From Trema orientale (Eukaryota; Streptophyta; Magnoliopsida; Rosales; Cannabaceae): a stretch of DNA of 64,000 bases. Shown piece after piece: positions 48,501-62,800 of this stretch. The translations under genes were made by a program, and so were the position numbers. Within the stretch, counting starts at the first letter, position 1. The number at the start of each line of letters is the position of its first letter. The notes under the pieces were generated by a model, which was not told the origin of the DNA, ran no database searches, and saw only the letters and a list, made by a program, of their open reading frames with translations. The stretch is taken from assembly GCA_002914845.1 (NCBI GenBank), contig JXTC01000369.1:81809-145808 (forward strand). Reading direction: 5' to 3'.

Positions 48501-51500
48501 TGGAACTCAATGGAAGCTCCAACTTATGTGTTTTCCAACCAGTCAAGTCATTGGATATGTTCCTATTTACGGATTTTCGACAATATAAATTTAAGCCAAG
48601 CCTCTTCTTCCGAGAGATGCTATATGTGTATGCAACATTATTGTTTAGTAACTCTTGCCTTGGCCTATTGCGGCTTTCATTGTTCCTTGTTTTGACGTGA
48701 TTTTCTTCGCATTGTTAGGAACTTACTAAAGTGGTGACCTGCTTAAATTTGTTAGTATAGTTGATGAGAGAAATTGCCGCTTTTATGGGCTAAAGTTCTT
48801 TAATACATCCTATTCTTTCTTGTGATTGCAGAAGTCATTCTCATTTACAGTGAGGGATTCACTGATAAATGTTGGTCCTTTGAAGGACTTTTCCTACGGT
48901 CTAAGGATTAATGCAGATCCAAATGCAACTGGAATTGCCAAACAAAGTAACTATGAACTGGTTAGTTTTATTAATTTTTCATGAGTTATTCTTCCTTCTA
49001 CCCTACATGGTGAATGTAGTGTAGTTTCTGAAGAACAATGATGGATCTTAGGCTTAACCCTGAAGTGGTTTCCTGACTGTCTGCAAATTTGACCTGGGTT
49101 TCTTCTATCTTTTGATCTCCTGGGATCAATTTTCTAAAATATAGCATTTAGATTTTCAATCTATAAAACATGGACAACTATATTTATGAGTTTATCTTGC
49201 TGCCCTGGCTGATTCTTTAGGTTTGTTGTTCTGGTCATGGAAAGAATGGATCTCTCTGTGTTCTTCGACAGTCAATTCGCCCAGAAATGATTACTGAGGT
49301 CTGTGACATCTTATCTATCTACTGAGTTGTCACTGGATACTATAAATGCTTTCAAATTTGTTGCCTTGCTGCTGTATTTTAGTTCTTAAGATCTCTTCAC
49401 TCATAAGATTGGGATATTATCATTTTTATACTTTGCATTTTGACACTCGTTTAAATTATACCTTGTATTTTGGTTATTATCAACATTGACCTTTAGATTT
49501 AAATTTTTTTATAAATTTATACTCTGAAACCAATTTAGAGCAGTTAATTTACCAAGATGCGGTTTAAAAAATTAAAAATAAACTGTATAAAAATTGATCC
49601 GAGAATAAGTTTATTAAATCATCTTAGTAAATTAACTGCTCTAAATTGGTGTCAGGGTATAAATTTGTAACATATTTTAAATCTAAGGGTCAATGTTAAT
49701 AATAATAATCAGAGAAACACAAGGTATAAATTGAACATAGTGTCAAAATATAAGGTATAAAAGTGATACTATCTCTATAAGATTTATCCAAGTCTGTTTT
49801 CAGCTATAGGCTACTGACTCTGAAGCGTGTATAATTTTGTTTGTAATTAACTTACATGCCTCATAAGGAATTATATGCTTTCATTGTTAAATATTGTATG
49901 TCTCTACTAAAATTTAAGATGTAGGTCATTTCGATAATATCCTTTCTCTTAACGCAGTCATTTACATATTCATGATCTTAATTGAAAAGATTTAGGTTGA
50001 GCATAAAATATAGAAGAGAAGGAAGGATTGTATCTTTAAAACATAAATGTGACATTCATTATTTGTCACTATTAGGCTGTATCATAATTTCATTTCCTGT
50101 TTCAATTTGGCAGGTTGAACTGCCAGGCTGCAAGGGAATTTGGACTGTTTACCACAAGAGCACACGTAGCCATAATGCTGACTCTTCTAAAATTGCTGCT
50201 GCTGCTGATGAATACCATGCATATTTGATTATAAGTCTGGAGGCTCGAACTATGGTAATGCCTAAGGAAAATGTTGAATTATATTTAGTTGATTTGTTGA
50301 CTTGGATTATTTTTCATTCATGGAACCATATTTGTCATGACGATATTATTTTCTTTGATATAATTATGATAGTTGAAAGGCACAGATACGATTTGCTTTT
50401 ATATGCCTTTTTTGTTTAATCAAATGTTATATACAAGGTGGACGCTTGTTTGTCTGGCTCTCTTCGTGATTCAATAAACCATGGAAAAATCTCTTATTTC
50501 TTCTCCTTCTTCCTCTTTGCTCTGTTGCAACATCTTTTTATGGTTGTCATCTGATCAAGCATTACTCTCCTTTTTTTTTTTGGGTGTGGATGGTTTAACG
50601 AGAATCTGTGGGTATACAGTCTCAAATTATTCAAATTTTGCTTAGTGATGATGAGGGTTTCATGTGAGTATGAATGTTGCAAGCAGATAGTTTTTGAGAA
50701 TATAAATTATCGTACTTCATGCTTGATAGTTTTCGAGAATATAAATTATCGTACTTCATGCTTGAGCTATATTTATCTCTTAAGAAACGTGAGGACACAA
50801 TTAGTTCTTTCTGTAAGCAACTCATGGTTTTTGATGTTTCAGCATTAGGGATTAAAAACAATATGTAAATTTTATCTTATGTGTTAAGATTTCTATTTGA
50901 GGAAACAATCCAGTTTGCCCTCTGTCATTGCCATGATAGTTTGTTGGAAATGATTTTTCCTTTGTTTTATGGATAGGTACTTGAAACTGCTGATCTTCTG
51001 ACGGAAGTGACTGAAAGTGTTGACTATTATGTGCAAGGAAGAACAATTGCTGCTGGGAATTTGTTTGGAAGGTGAGCGTGTCTTATGAATCTCGTAATAG
51101 AGGACTTTTTCTTTTCTTTTTTTCCCCTCTTTGTCTCTTATTTTCCATGTCTCTTCATCTCTTCCTAGTTCATAGTTTAACTTGTAGACTTTGCCTCTTA
51201 ACATGCCTCCTCTTTTTTTTTTTAGGCGTCGAGTTGTCCAGGTATATGAACGTGGTGCCCGAATTCTAGATGGTTCTTTTATGACTCAGGATTTAGGTTT
51301 TGGAGCTGCAAATGCTGAATCTGGTTCTGGTTCTGAGAGTTCCATGGTGATGTCAGTTTCTATTGCCGATCCATACGTTGTAGTGAGAATGACTGATGGA
51401 AGTATTCGGCTTCTTGTAGGAGGTATGTCTGTTAAGATTTTCTTTTTATGAATATATAAGATTATTAGTATACTTGATTTTGAATGTAGTTCTGGTTGTC

Positions 51501-51612
51501 TTGACATGTGACTTTCTGCTAGAGTTTGTTCACCAGAATTATACAATTTCTTTTATGTTGGACTTGTTTTTTTATTTATTTTTATTATTCTCATCCATTA
51601 TTCTTTCCCCCT

Positions 51613-51643
<31 letters not shown>

Positions 51644-54600
51644 TAATTTTTTTAATTAATGTTCTTATTTTTCTGTTGATTTGGTTTTGTAGATCCTTCT
51701 TCCTGCACTGTTTCTATAAATACACCAGCTGCCTTTGAAAGCTCAAAAAAGTCAATATCTGCATGCACACTGTATCACGATAAAGGACCAGAGCCATGGC
51801 TCCGTAAGACAAGTACTGATGCATGGCTCTCAACAGGAGTTGACGAGGCAATTGATGGTGCTGATGGTGCTTTGCATGATCAGGGTGATATATATTGTGT
51901 TGTTTGTTATGAAAGCGGTTCCCTTGAAATATATGACGTGCCTAGTTTTAATTGTGTTTTCTCTGTGGACAACTTTATATCTGGGAGGCCACACCTAGTT
52001 GATACATTTCTTGAAGAACAACCTATGGACCTACAAGGCGAAATGAATAAAAGTTCTGAAGAATTAACTGGTCAAGGGAATAAAGAAAATGTACATAACA
52101 TGAAAGTTGTTGACTTGGCCATGCAGAGATGGTCAGGACAGCATAGCCGCCCTTTTCTTCTTGGGGTACTGACTGATGGAACAATTCTTTGTTACCATGC
52201 CTTCCTGTTTGAAGGTCCAGAGAGTAACTCGAAAACAGAGGATCCAGTTGCTTCACAAAAGTCTTCTGGCTTGGGAAATATTAGTGCTTCTAGGCTCAGG
52301 AATCTGAGATTTGTTCGAGTTCCATTAGACACATATGCTAGAGAGGAAACATCAGATGGAATGCCATGCCAAAGGATTAGCGTTTTCAAGAATATTGCTG
52401 GTTATCAGGGGTTGTTTCTTACTGGGTCAAGACCAGCTTGGTTTATGGTCTTTAGAGAACGTCTTCGTATTCATCCCCAGGTTAGAAATCTAGTATTAAC
52501 ATCTTACTGTGGCCAGTCTAAAGCATTAGATGCATTCTGATTCAAAATTGTGACTTCCAACTTTTTCTTTTTTAAAATTTCATGGAGGATAACTTTAGGA
52601 AAATTTTCTTCGTTAATATTGGATTAACAAAACTTAAGTAGAAATAATTGTTGAGTGTTCTGAAGCACTAGTATGTGTTCTTATATGAGCACGGGTGCTA
52701 CTTATTTATTTCTTTTTCATTGATTTCTTTAATTTGTTTTGAAATTTTATGCAGCTATGTGATGGTTCAATTGTAGCCTTCACTGTTCTTCACAATGTGA
52801 ATTGCAACCATGGTTTCATATATGTTACATCACAGGTCTGGAAACAGTAACTTCCCATTTTTTGATGATCGTCGGAATGATTATTGGAGATTCTGGCTTA
52901 TCTTTTTCATGCTTTAATTTCTAGGGTATTTTAAAGATTTGCCAAATGCCACCCATAACAAGCTATGACAACTATTGGCCAGTGCAAAAGGTGAGTACTC
53001 TCATTTTTCTTATTCTTTCGGTTCAAATATGAAGTTAATATATGGGCACGAGTTTGATAGTTATCTACTTTAATTTTTTTCTTTAGATTCCATTGAAAGG
53101 CACTCCACATCAGGTCACTTACTTTGCGGAGAGGAATTTGTATCCAATTATAGTTTCGGTTCCTGTGAGTATCTGTCAGACCTTTTCCATGCTTTAATAG
53201 TACAATTTTTCTGCATATTGACTCGCACAGGTGAGATTTCTTGCTTGCACATAGTGCAGCTCATGTGCCGGCAGGACCTTGTCTTATATTTACATTTCTG
53301 GCAACAATTTAACTTGGCAGATGCCAGATGCAATATTTGCAGTATTTGGATTTGGCTCATAGACATGTCACATGTGTATCCTTTACACTTTTAAAGCTTA
53401 TTTAGGTGTTGTCAGTGGTTATATACTTTCTTTCCCACTAGATGCAATATGCACACCTCATGCTGCTGAGCCCATTTTTTATCCTTTTAGTTTCTCAAAG
53501 CATGTTATTAATCTTATGGTCAATCTTCCTTGGATCTTCTCAGAAGTAATGATGCTCTTAAGTAATTTTCTGTAGGTTCATAAGCCACTGAATCAAGTTA
53601 TGTCATCTTTGGTGGATCAAGAAGTCTCCCATCAGTTTGAGAATCATAATTTAAGTTCTGATGATCTGCATCGGACTTATACAGTTGATGAATTTGAGGT
53701 TCGGGTTCTAGAGCCAGAAAAATCTGGTGGTCCTTGGCACACTAAGGCCACCATTCCGATGCAAAGTTCTGAGAATGCCTTAACTGTTAGAGTGGTTACA
53801 CTGTTTGTAAGTCTGTTTCCTAATACATTGTTAGTTTTTACTGTTTTCCAGATGTATGACTCCCCACCAAAACCCCAACACACACCCAAAAAGAAAAAAG
53901 ATAATAAAAGGGGAGGTAGCAGGGAATGATCGTATTGCTAGTAAAACTGGATTGGTGTTTCCTTAACCTTATTGGCTTCTTTGGTTTCTACGAGATGATG
54001 TATTTACTATATACATTTTCATTGCAGAACACAACAACAAAGGAGAATGAAACACTTCTAGCCGTTGGGACTGCTTATGTGCAAGGAGAGGATGTTGCTG
54101 CTAGAGGACGGGTTCTTTTGTTTTCACTAGGAAAAGATGGTGATAGTTCTCAGAATTTGGTAATTTATTCTCTACCTGCTTAACTCAATATTATGTTTAC
54201 TCCTCCAGGCAACGTTTACTTGACTGCAAGAACTTTAATTTTTTCTTTTTATTTTCTTTAGTTTCCAGTGTTCAGCTCATTTCATTTCCATTTATAGGTT
54301 TCAGAGATTTACTCCAAGGAATTGAAGGGTGCGATATCTGCTTTAGCCTCTCTTCAAGGCCATTTGTTAATAGCTTCTGGTCCTAAAATTATTTTACACA
54401 AGTGGACTGGTACTGAGTTAAATGGCATTGCATTTTTTGATGCACCTCCATTGTACGTTGTGAGCTTGAATATTGTACGTGTTCCTGACTATTACTCTCT
54501 CTTATTCTCATTCTTTGTATACTAAACCTGGATTTTAATATCTGATTAATTGATTTTTTAATGGATTTTAATATCTGATTAATTGATTTTTTAATCTCAA

Positions 54601-56338
54601 ATTGTAGTTGTGTTGTGGAATTCCAAAGATGTAAATATTGTAAGTTTATAACGTTACCAGTTGCTTGTGAAAGTCATTGTATCGAGAGAGAACAGGTTAG
54701 GTCACAAAGAATAGTAAAGGAGCCAGACGTGGATCTTATCATAGTCGATTAATATATTTAGATTTACTCATCGTGAGAAAAATGTATTTTAATTTACTCC
54801 TGTTGCTGAATTTCTTTTATCTCACAAGTGTGGATTCCTTGTTTAACACCTTTAAATATCACTGCAGGTCAAGAATTTTATTCTTCTTGGTGATGTTCAC
54901 AAAAGCATATACTTTCTTAATTGGAAAGAGCAGGGAGCTCAACTCAGTTTATTGGCCAAGGATTTTGGCTCTCTTGATTGTTTTGCGACAGAGTTTTTGA
55001 TCGATGGAAGTACACTAAGCCTTGTAGTTTCAGATGATCAAAAGAACATCCAGGTTGGTGTTTCACAAATATTGTTAAATTTTCTGGATCTATGTTGACA
55101 ATATTCTCAAAATTGTTAGATGATCTTTAAATTTTTAGTAGCCATGCAAAATTTATTTTAATTTTTTCAGTAGCTGCCGAGAAAGTTTACTATTTTTTCA
55201 GGACATTTTGCTCTAGAACTATATTTTTCCATTTATATGAGTTTGTATCTTCTCTATTTTTGTTTCATGCTATGTTGTATGATACCTTTTTGTCAGATTC
55301 ACAGTGTTTTGATTTATCTTTTTAAAAAAATACTGCATTTGTGATACAATTGTTTGAGATTTCACAATTGATGGGTTAATTTTGGTACAACATTTGACTG
55401 CAGATATTTTATTATGCACCAAAGATGTCTGAGAGCTGGAAAGGACAGAAGCTTCTTCCGAGGGCTGAATTTCATGTTGGCGCCCATGTAACCAAATTCT
55501 TGCGACTGCAAATGCTTTCTACTTCATCTGATCGAACAGGGAACACTCCCGGCTCAGATAAAACCAATCGCTTTGCATTACTCTTTGGTTCCCTGGATGG
55601 CAGTATTGGATGCATTGCACCACTTGAGGAACTAACATTTCGTAGACTGCAGTCATTACAGAAAAAGCTTGTTGATGCTGTTCCGCATATTGCTGGTCTG
55701 AATCCTAGATCCTTTCGCCAGTTCCACTCAAACGGAAAGGCTCATCGGCCTGGACCTGATAGCATAGTTGATTGTGAACTGCTATGCCAGTAAGTTTTTA
55801 TGTTTGCTCCAACATTCTTGATATCAAGTAATCACATTTTGTCTATGGTAGATACGGAATGTCTTCTCTACTGGGAGAGGAAGCAACCTTTTTGTCTTTT
55901 TCCTTGTTTTTGTTTTTCTCTTCTTTATCATTCATGTTTAAAGCGGTTTCATGCTGCATAAGATCAACAACGGGATGAGAAAACTCATCCAGTCTTGCTG
56001 GACTTGATGAATAACATTTGAAATCCAATGTCCAATTATTGTTGTATTTTATATTTGTGGCGTTTTTCATTTGAATGGGATGATTCTGATACATATTTCG
56101 AAGGTTTCTTTGATAAGAAATGATGCAATGTTGTGAATATAAGAAATTTGTCTCCAGCATCATTATTAGTTTTAGATAGGAAATTTCTCTAGCGCTAACT
56201 GTTTTTTTATTTATGTTTTGCAGTTATGAGATCCTTCCTTTGGAGGAGCAGCTAGAGCTTGCTAATCAGATAGGGACAACCCGTTTGCAAATTCTTTCCA
56301 ACTTAAATGACCTCTCTCTAGGGACAAGCTTCTTGTAG
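42588..56338 (+). CDS. CPSF160: CPSF160, cleavage and polyadenylation specificity factor subunit 1
   Basis: I count 26 exons: 42588-42919, 43008-43154, 43703-43856, 45000-45135, 45561-45706, 46120-46215, 46320-46372, 46743-46874, 47216-47267, 47403-47522, 48138-48272, 48832-48960, 49221-49298, 50114-50254, 50977-51071, 51226-51422, 51693-52480, 52755-52835, 52925-52990, 53087-53164, 53576-53806, 54028-54159, 54298-54474, 54868-55053, 55404-55789, 56224-56338. All introns are GT-AG and the frame closes to 1460 aa (Arabidopsis about 1442). The N-terminal half is the MMS1_N-like beta-propeller region; the CPSF_A domain covers the C-terminal third. AKRLRR at 467-472 is a possible nuclear signal. 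CPSF160 scaffolds the polyadenylation-signal recognition module with WDR33/FY and CPSF30. Exon 17 alone encodes 262 residues. Confidence 0.96.
49411..49776. mobile_element. Foldback MITE (366 bp) in CPSF160 intron 13
   Basis: The arms are nearly complementary along their whole length. Left GATATTATCATTTTTATAC faces right GTATAAAAGTGATACTATC, and the innermost arms are ACCAATTTAGAGCAGTTAAT against ATTAACTGCTCTAAATTGGT. Flanks share ATAAGATT (49403-49410 and 49777-49784), an 8-bp target duplication. There is no coding capacity. The length of the stem would let the intron RNA fold into a long hairpin. Confidence 0.8.
50686..50763. repeat. Two-copy 39-bp tandem repeat in CPSF160 intron 14
   Basis: The unit GATAGTTTT(T/C)GAGAATATAA... 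through CGTACTTCATGCTT occurs twice at a 39-bp period with a single visible difference. It is a recent slippage or unequal-exchange duplication. Confidence 0.85.
54530..54595. repeat. Two-copy 33-bp tandem repeat in CPSF160 intron 23
   Basis: GGATTTTAATATCTGATTAA followed by TTGATTTTTTAAT is repeated exactly at a 33-bp period. It lies about 55 bp after the donor site of exon 23 and does not touch coding sequence. Confidence 0.9.
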
Positions 56339-56860
56339 CTTGTAAATGCCTATGCGAGAGCAGATTGCGAGATTCTCGACATTCTAATTGAGTTTCTGCA
56401 TTCTTGGAGCTAAAATACCTCTTTTACCGTTCTTCCAGCTGGGTTGTGTTCACTTTTTTAGTACGTATTGCCATTTGAGGCTCTACCGAGATTAGTCACA
56501 GTAAAGAAGAGGACTGGAGTTGAGAAGCGGGGAAGAGAGAACATTGAACAGAAAGGTTACTTCAGATGTTGTGTCAATAGACAGTTTAACATGTAGTGTA
56601 GCATAAAACAACGTAACCTGCAGGCTGCGGTAAATTTTTCTTTTTTAAATGTTGTTTTTTAATATCTTTTGAGAGGTCACCTTGCCGAATATTTGAGACC
56701 CACTAAAACAGTTGGTATAATTGGTTTCTCTTTTTAGGATGATGTAATTATTTATGGTCATATGAAGAATCTTAAATAATGGTGGAAAATAACCACGTGT
56801 ACTCCGTGTGATGTGTATCATCAACGATAAACTGTTCTCTTACCCTTGTCAAAAAAAAAG
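56339..56860 (+). other. CPSF160 3' UTR and downstream flank
   Basis: Directly follows the stop codon. AATAAT-like and AAATAAT phrases near 56770-56780 could mark polyadenylation, but no single site stands out. Confidence 0.4.
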
Positions 56861-59800
56861 AAAAAGAGAAAGAAAAGAAGATTGAAGTTTTTCTATTTGC
56901 TATTAGGTTTTCAATGCAAAAAAACTTTTATTAAATTAAACATGAATTAGATTGAGAATATAAAACCTATGATTAGGATGAGTGAATCCGATGCAGGAGG
57001 ATAATCTATATAAATGATTAAATCACTAGAAGTGCTAGTAATATTCCATAAATACGACTAGAAAGGGAATTAAAAGGAAAAAAAGTAGCATTTAACTTTA
57101 AGAAATATTCTATGCACAAGTTCACAATCTTCGTTTTTCTTTTCTGGACAAAATTACATAGTACAGGTCCCTTAGTAAGGACTTCAAAAAGCTTCTCTCT
57201 TCTTTAACCCCCCACAATCAAATTTTCAAAACTTCCATGGGATACACTCTCGACTCTCAAGGCTTTGGGGCCATTAATCCAAAGCTATTAGTATTGATGG
57301 GCCTATGTCGCGCATGTGCCAGCTCTCATGCACGTGCAAGGGGAATGCATAATTCGGTCTAGCCATGGACGTACAATGATCATGACACACGTGCACAACA
57401 TTTATAGTTCCATCTCTGTTCTCTGGGGCAAAAAGGGAAGAACCGAAGAGACAGAGAGGGATAATATTATCAACTTAAGGGGATGTTTCTAAAGTGTACG
57501 TTTTGGGACCATTTCCTCTTAGGAATGTTAAGCAAAAGTGGGACATTGCTCCTTCATTTGTGATGAATGAGATGCCGTGGAGTGTCCCCTCTTATGGGCA
57601 GCCAATGCAAATAAAATATATATGCACTTCTATTTTTAATTGATATTTACGTATGTATTATTTATATATATGTCTTATTAAACAAAGGTTTTTTTTTGGG
57701 TACAAAATCCCACTTCAGGGGCATTAAATTTTCCTAAAAGCACTAGTAGTGGGATCTTAGTAATGCACACTTGGGTCTCTATCAGGGAGAGGCAAAATGA
57801 GTGTGAGTGCTTCGACATGAAAAGAGAGCCTTCCATTTCTTTTTTCTTCCCATTTTTTTTAATAAAAAATTTAAGTAAGTGACTTTTGAAATTTCCTCTT
57901 CCTATGGGTCCGAAGCCTTGGTGAGAATAGTGACCCTGAGTCAACTCGGCCGTTTCGATATTGAGTCGCCCTTGCAGATTCCTTTTTGGCAAAGTGGTAG
58001 GTCTTTGTCCCACACCAAAACAATCTCATTACAAAAACGTATCTTGTGTAATTGTTCCTTTTGTCATTTTTTCCTTCAGTTTTATCCCATAACTTAAATT
58101 CGGTTTGATCCATTTGGTAAATGGGTTCAATGATATCACATATCTGAAGTGCTACTTTAAGAATTAAATACCTTTCTAAGATGAATTCATGGAATTTCAG
58201 TTTTCATTTACAAACTTCATCAAACTCTTTTATTTGTTTTTTTCATCAATGCTATGGGCACCACCAACTAATAAAGTTGTGGTGTTGGCACCATTGGTGC
58301 TCTTTAACAATATTGATATATATATTTTTTTCAAAATTTCAGGACAGTGTCTTATGCCGTTATATATGCAAGCAACAAAAATAAATAGCTAAATAAGTAA
58401 AACATTATTTAGAAAAAAAAAATATTGGCTTAACCCCAGTAGTATTTTCAAGAGGAATTCAATAGTAGTCTTAATGACATCACTTACTTCAGTACTACAT
58501 ATTGTCTTTTTCCCTGGCCAGCTCTATAGAATTCACTTCCTTAATCTCAAGCTTGTTATTCTTTTTTTGGTCAAATTTGTGCGTCTCATCAATTTTGAGC
58601 TTTGGAACCAAACTCTTCATATCTTTCAATGGATTTGTATGGTCATCCAAAATATATATGATCTCTTGTGAAAGCAGTGGTGTAATATCCAACTTTTTTG
58701 CAGACGTAGTGGAGGTACCACTTCCCAGAATTAGCAAGTGAATAAGGGTTTCAAAAATTAAAAGTCCAAGATCGAATTATAGCAACAAGTAATTTTTTCG
58801 GCTCCAATGTACCAAACCAATTAACATATGCCTCATAATTATTTCTCTACGTCATTTTGTTTCTCCTCCATTTCTCCCTTCGGACAAGATTAGAAATATA
58901 TATATCTTGGTTTAGTCCATTTTTGGCCCAAGTTATAATAAGTACCACATAATATTTAAAACGTACACATTATACTAAAATCTAAAGCCAGATCCAATGA
59001 TATCAGTTTATGACAAACAAAACTCATGGAAATAGTCCCACAAAAGACTTTCATCAAGAGATCCCACTATAGCTACACGACCCCAGCTGATGAAGTGTGG
59101 TTTGAAATTGAATGATCGAAACTTGTCAACCTTTGAACATTAATATCCATAATGAATAGCTCACGTCACGTCTCATGAATATTTAATCTAACATATATAG
59201 ATCTCATTATTATTCGGTGGGCATGATCACCTATTAATCTCCATTGCAGTAATGATGTAGGTATTTTACTTCTCGTGGTAAGTGGAAGCGACTATATATT
59301 TATATATAATATACATACATGTGTCAAAAGCAACTATTAGTATTGGACTATGGGTCTATACATCATGACCCACTTATATGGATGATATATATCATAAGTA
59401 ACATGAATATATATATATATATATATACACACACGCACTTCCTGCGCAGAGGGAGAATTTATAGAGTAATGAATGAGTTTTGTAGATATGCTGGTAAAAT
59501 ATGTAGTATTGTGTAATTGAGTGATCGGTGTCCATGTTTTGTTTTGGTGGCAGCGCGTGCTGAGGCTGCTGGCCATTCTTCAAACAGAATATAGTCTCCG
59601 CGTGCTGCAATCCCGTCCAACTGATGTTATCATTTTTATATGATCAATCTAATACATATTTGCGATTTTCGCTTTTTGTTCGCTATATATTTTGGTCTTA
59701 TATATTTGCTAGCTTTTAGATTACTAGCTATAGCATATCATGAATTTTGAGACCTCGGAAGAGGTACTATGCCACTATAGCTAGTACTAGCTAGCTTAAT

Positions 59801-62800
59801 TAATTACTGTCCATGTGTATATTATATGGACATAAACTGATAAACATTCCTAGTCACGTACATAAGTATGTATATATATATATGTATATATTCTTCAATT
59901 GTATATATATATATGTATATATTCTTCAATGGGCAATTTGAGAATTTCATTTTGTTGATTTTGGACAGAAAATTATACGAATTTCTTCCATATGTTTTTA
60001 TGCTTGTTCGGAATTCATATTAAAGAACTAGGAAATTCACTTCTCTACAGACGGATGAAAATAATTACCAAAAAATATATGTTAAAAATAAACGTTATTG
60101 AAATATGGCCACCATTATGTAAAATATATTAGGTGTTTTAAGGGGAAAAAATGAATTTATCAATTGCATGTAAATGATTAAGTGTACAAAATGTGGTTGC
60201 AGGCACACTTAGTGGAAATTATCAAATTTCGTTAAGCTTAATAGAGCTAGGGTCCTAATTAATTTGCATCTCCTCGTTCTTAGTTAAAATATAAATAATA
60301 TATACACATATATAAGGGAAAAAAAACATGTATAAATATATGCCCACCAGATATATAGAGAATTATTTTTCTAGACAAAATAACCACCTAATTTGGTTGA
60401 TTGATTTTGCAATTCTAGATCTTAACACCTCTCATTTGATTTTAGTAAAATTATATATTAGAAGGAAATAAAATGTTAAAATATAGAAACTCTGTGGAGC
60501 ATTTCGAAACAACAAGGCACTTTCCTGCTACATATATATTTAGAACATAGATGCATATATATTAAAATGTTCCCGTCTTTCTCATTAACTTAATTAGTCG
60601 GCAGAGAATCCAAAATCTTCTTCGACTTTGGAGATTCAATAGTGTGGTACATTGCATTCGTAATTAAGGAGAGACAACGTCAAAAATTTATATGATCATG
60701 ATTTTCCTTTGTAATTAATTTTTTTTATCCAAATCACAATCTCCATCACACCACTAATCACAACTCTAAAATATTTTACTAACTAATTCTTCGTGTATCT
60801 TTAAGAAGATTATCACATTTTGATGGGTACAATTTATAAATATATAGCTGATGATCCCCATCATCAAGACAAGCCACAAGATCTATATTTCAACAATTGG
60901 CCAATCACATTGTGACAAATGTTCGATTTTTAGCCAGCCAACAGCTAATTAATCCAAGGGAGGCTTCCTTTCCCAAAACAATTCCTTGAAACTCTCCCCC
61001 ATAGCAATTTGCAAGTAGTGTCTATTTTCTCATTGTTTATTGACTACAAATCCCATTGTCTATGGATATCGACAAATTCCCATTGATATTTAACTAAGAA
61101 GATAGTAGTACGTACTCCAATTTTTTTTCATTTTAATTCCAATGAATAGTCTTTTATCTACTTCATAATCTCCAAAAATTTATAATATATATGCACATTA
61201 CTTTCTGAGCTCAATTATTTACATACAAGAAAGAGTTAAAATTCTGTCCACCTTTAGAAAATTAATCCAACATTTACTAATAATATTCAGCAATCTGCGA
61301 TCGGGAGAGAAATATATTATATGTATATATATATGTTATATACATCTTTAATTAATAAGAATTCTCATTCCATGTGACATGAGAGAGAGAAAGAGCAGAG
61401 GCACTTGAATCAAGATATGGAGATGTAGGAAGGGAGTCGTGGCTGCCTATTAATCGTCCGACAAGTAAACAGCGAAATCGTTTGTGCTCTTTCCTTGGTA
61501 GCGAAAAGCAAAGGCAATGGTTAAAAAAAGAAACAACCTTTAAAAATCATTATTCATGATCATCATCATGTTAAGATATACCTATCTATATGTACAAACT
61601 AATTAATTAAGCACTTCCATGCACACCCAAAACCAATTTTGGAAATTAATGTAGTCAAATATGTTTAGTCTTACCATTTCTCTCTTTCTCAGCTTTCTCT
61701 CTCATCAAATTGTTGAAAGAATTAATTTTGATTACCCAAAATTCCACCAACCCAATAAGCACTCTTCCCCCTAACCATGCATGTGATCCGAATGAGTAAC
61801 CTAGTGGATCTTTTTTTTTTTTTTAATAGTTTCCCTTATATTTGACCAACCTAAAAAAATATATCTATAATTGCTCTTATAATAATCTATAATACGCTGA
61901 TTAACGCAGGGCGCATGCATATGGAGCTGCAACCATATTTATTTGTCTCTAATTGCACCATGCATCACCACATGTCTCTTCCAAAAGTCAACCATGCTAC
62001 GTGGTCAACGCATTGCGCACTGTTCTCTCCCTCCTCTTCTCTCTTTCCCTGAATTTGGACACAGTATATACATTGTGGGTTCGCTGCCATTCACAATCAC
62101 ACAACATAAAAGAGAAAAGAAACATAAGAAAATGTGTGGTTTTTAGCTAAAGTCATGGGTCAAACATCGAAATCTAAAGTTTGAGAACCCAAGTTCTACT
62201 ATTTGATGACAAATTGCTCTAAACATGCCGTTCTGTACCCACTATGTGATTAGTATATGGCATCCCATATTCATATATATGCATGCTACAATACACCACT
62301 ATGTATTCAAAAGCATTGACTAGGATCAACGTTTAATTAAGAACGTACCGACACAAGCGAGAAAGCATTGCCAATTTGCTTTGGTCTAGATGCATTGGTG
62401 CTGGTAAGCATAGCAGTTGTAATTACTTTTAGAAAATTACGTGAACATAAAAATTAGTAAAAAGCAAAGTTATATATATATTTATATATAGCCAATATGT
62501 GCATTAATTAAAAATATTTTATGTGATCACACTTGTTAAGCATCCGATGAAGTTTGGACTGTAGTTCATCAAATTGAAAGGGCTATTGTAATTTATACAT
62601 ATATAGTAATTTCTAAAAGGTAGGTGCATGCACAAAAGAGGCCATCATTTTTTTCTCTTTTTCTTTTGGGGAAGTAAGAAGGTCAAAAAGCTTCAAAAGT
62701 TTGTGAGCTTGAGATGGGAAACTGATTTGATTTTTTAAGTCGCATGTGCATTGGTTGGAAGGTCTTCTTTGTCGTTAAATGGATATGATTATTTGCATGC

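Noticed and set aside
57678-58113. Minus- and plus-strand frames around 57.7-58.1 kb
   Set aside because: They looked partly protein-like (QGHYSHQGFGPIGRG), but no family, splice signals or codon pattern support them. They were left as intergenic.
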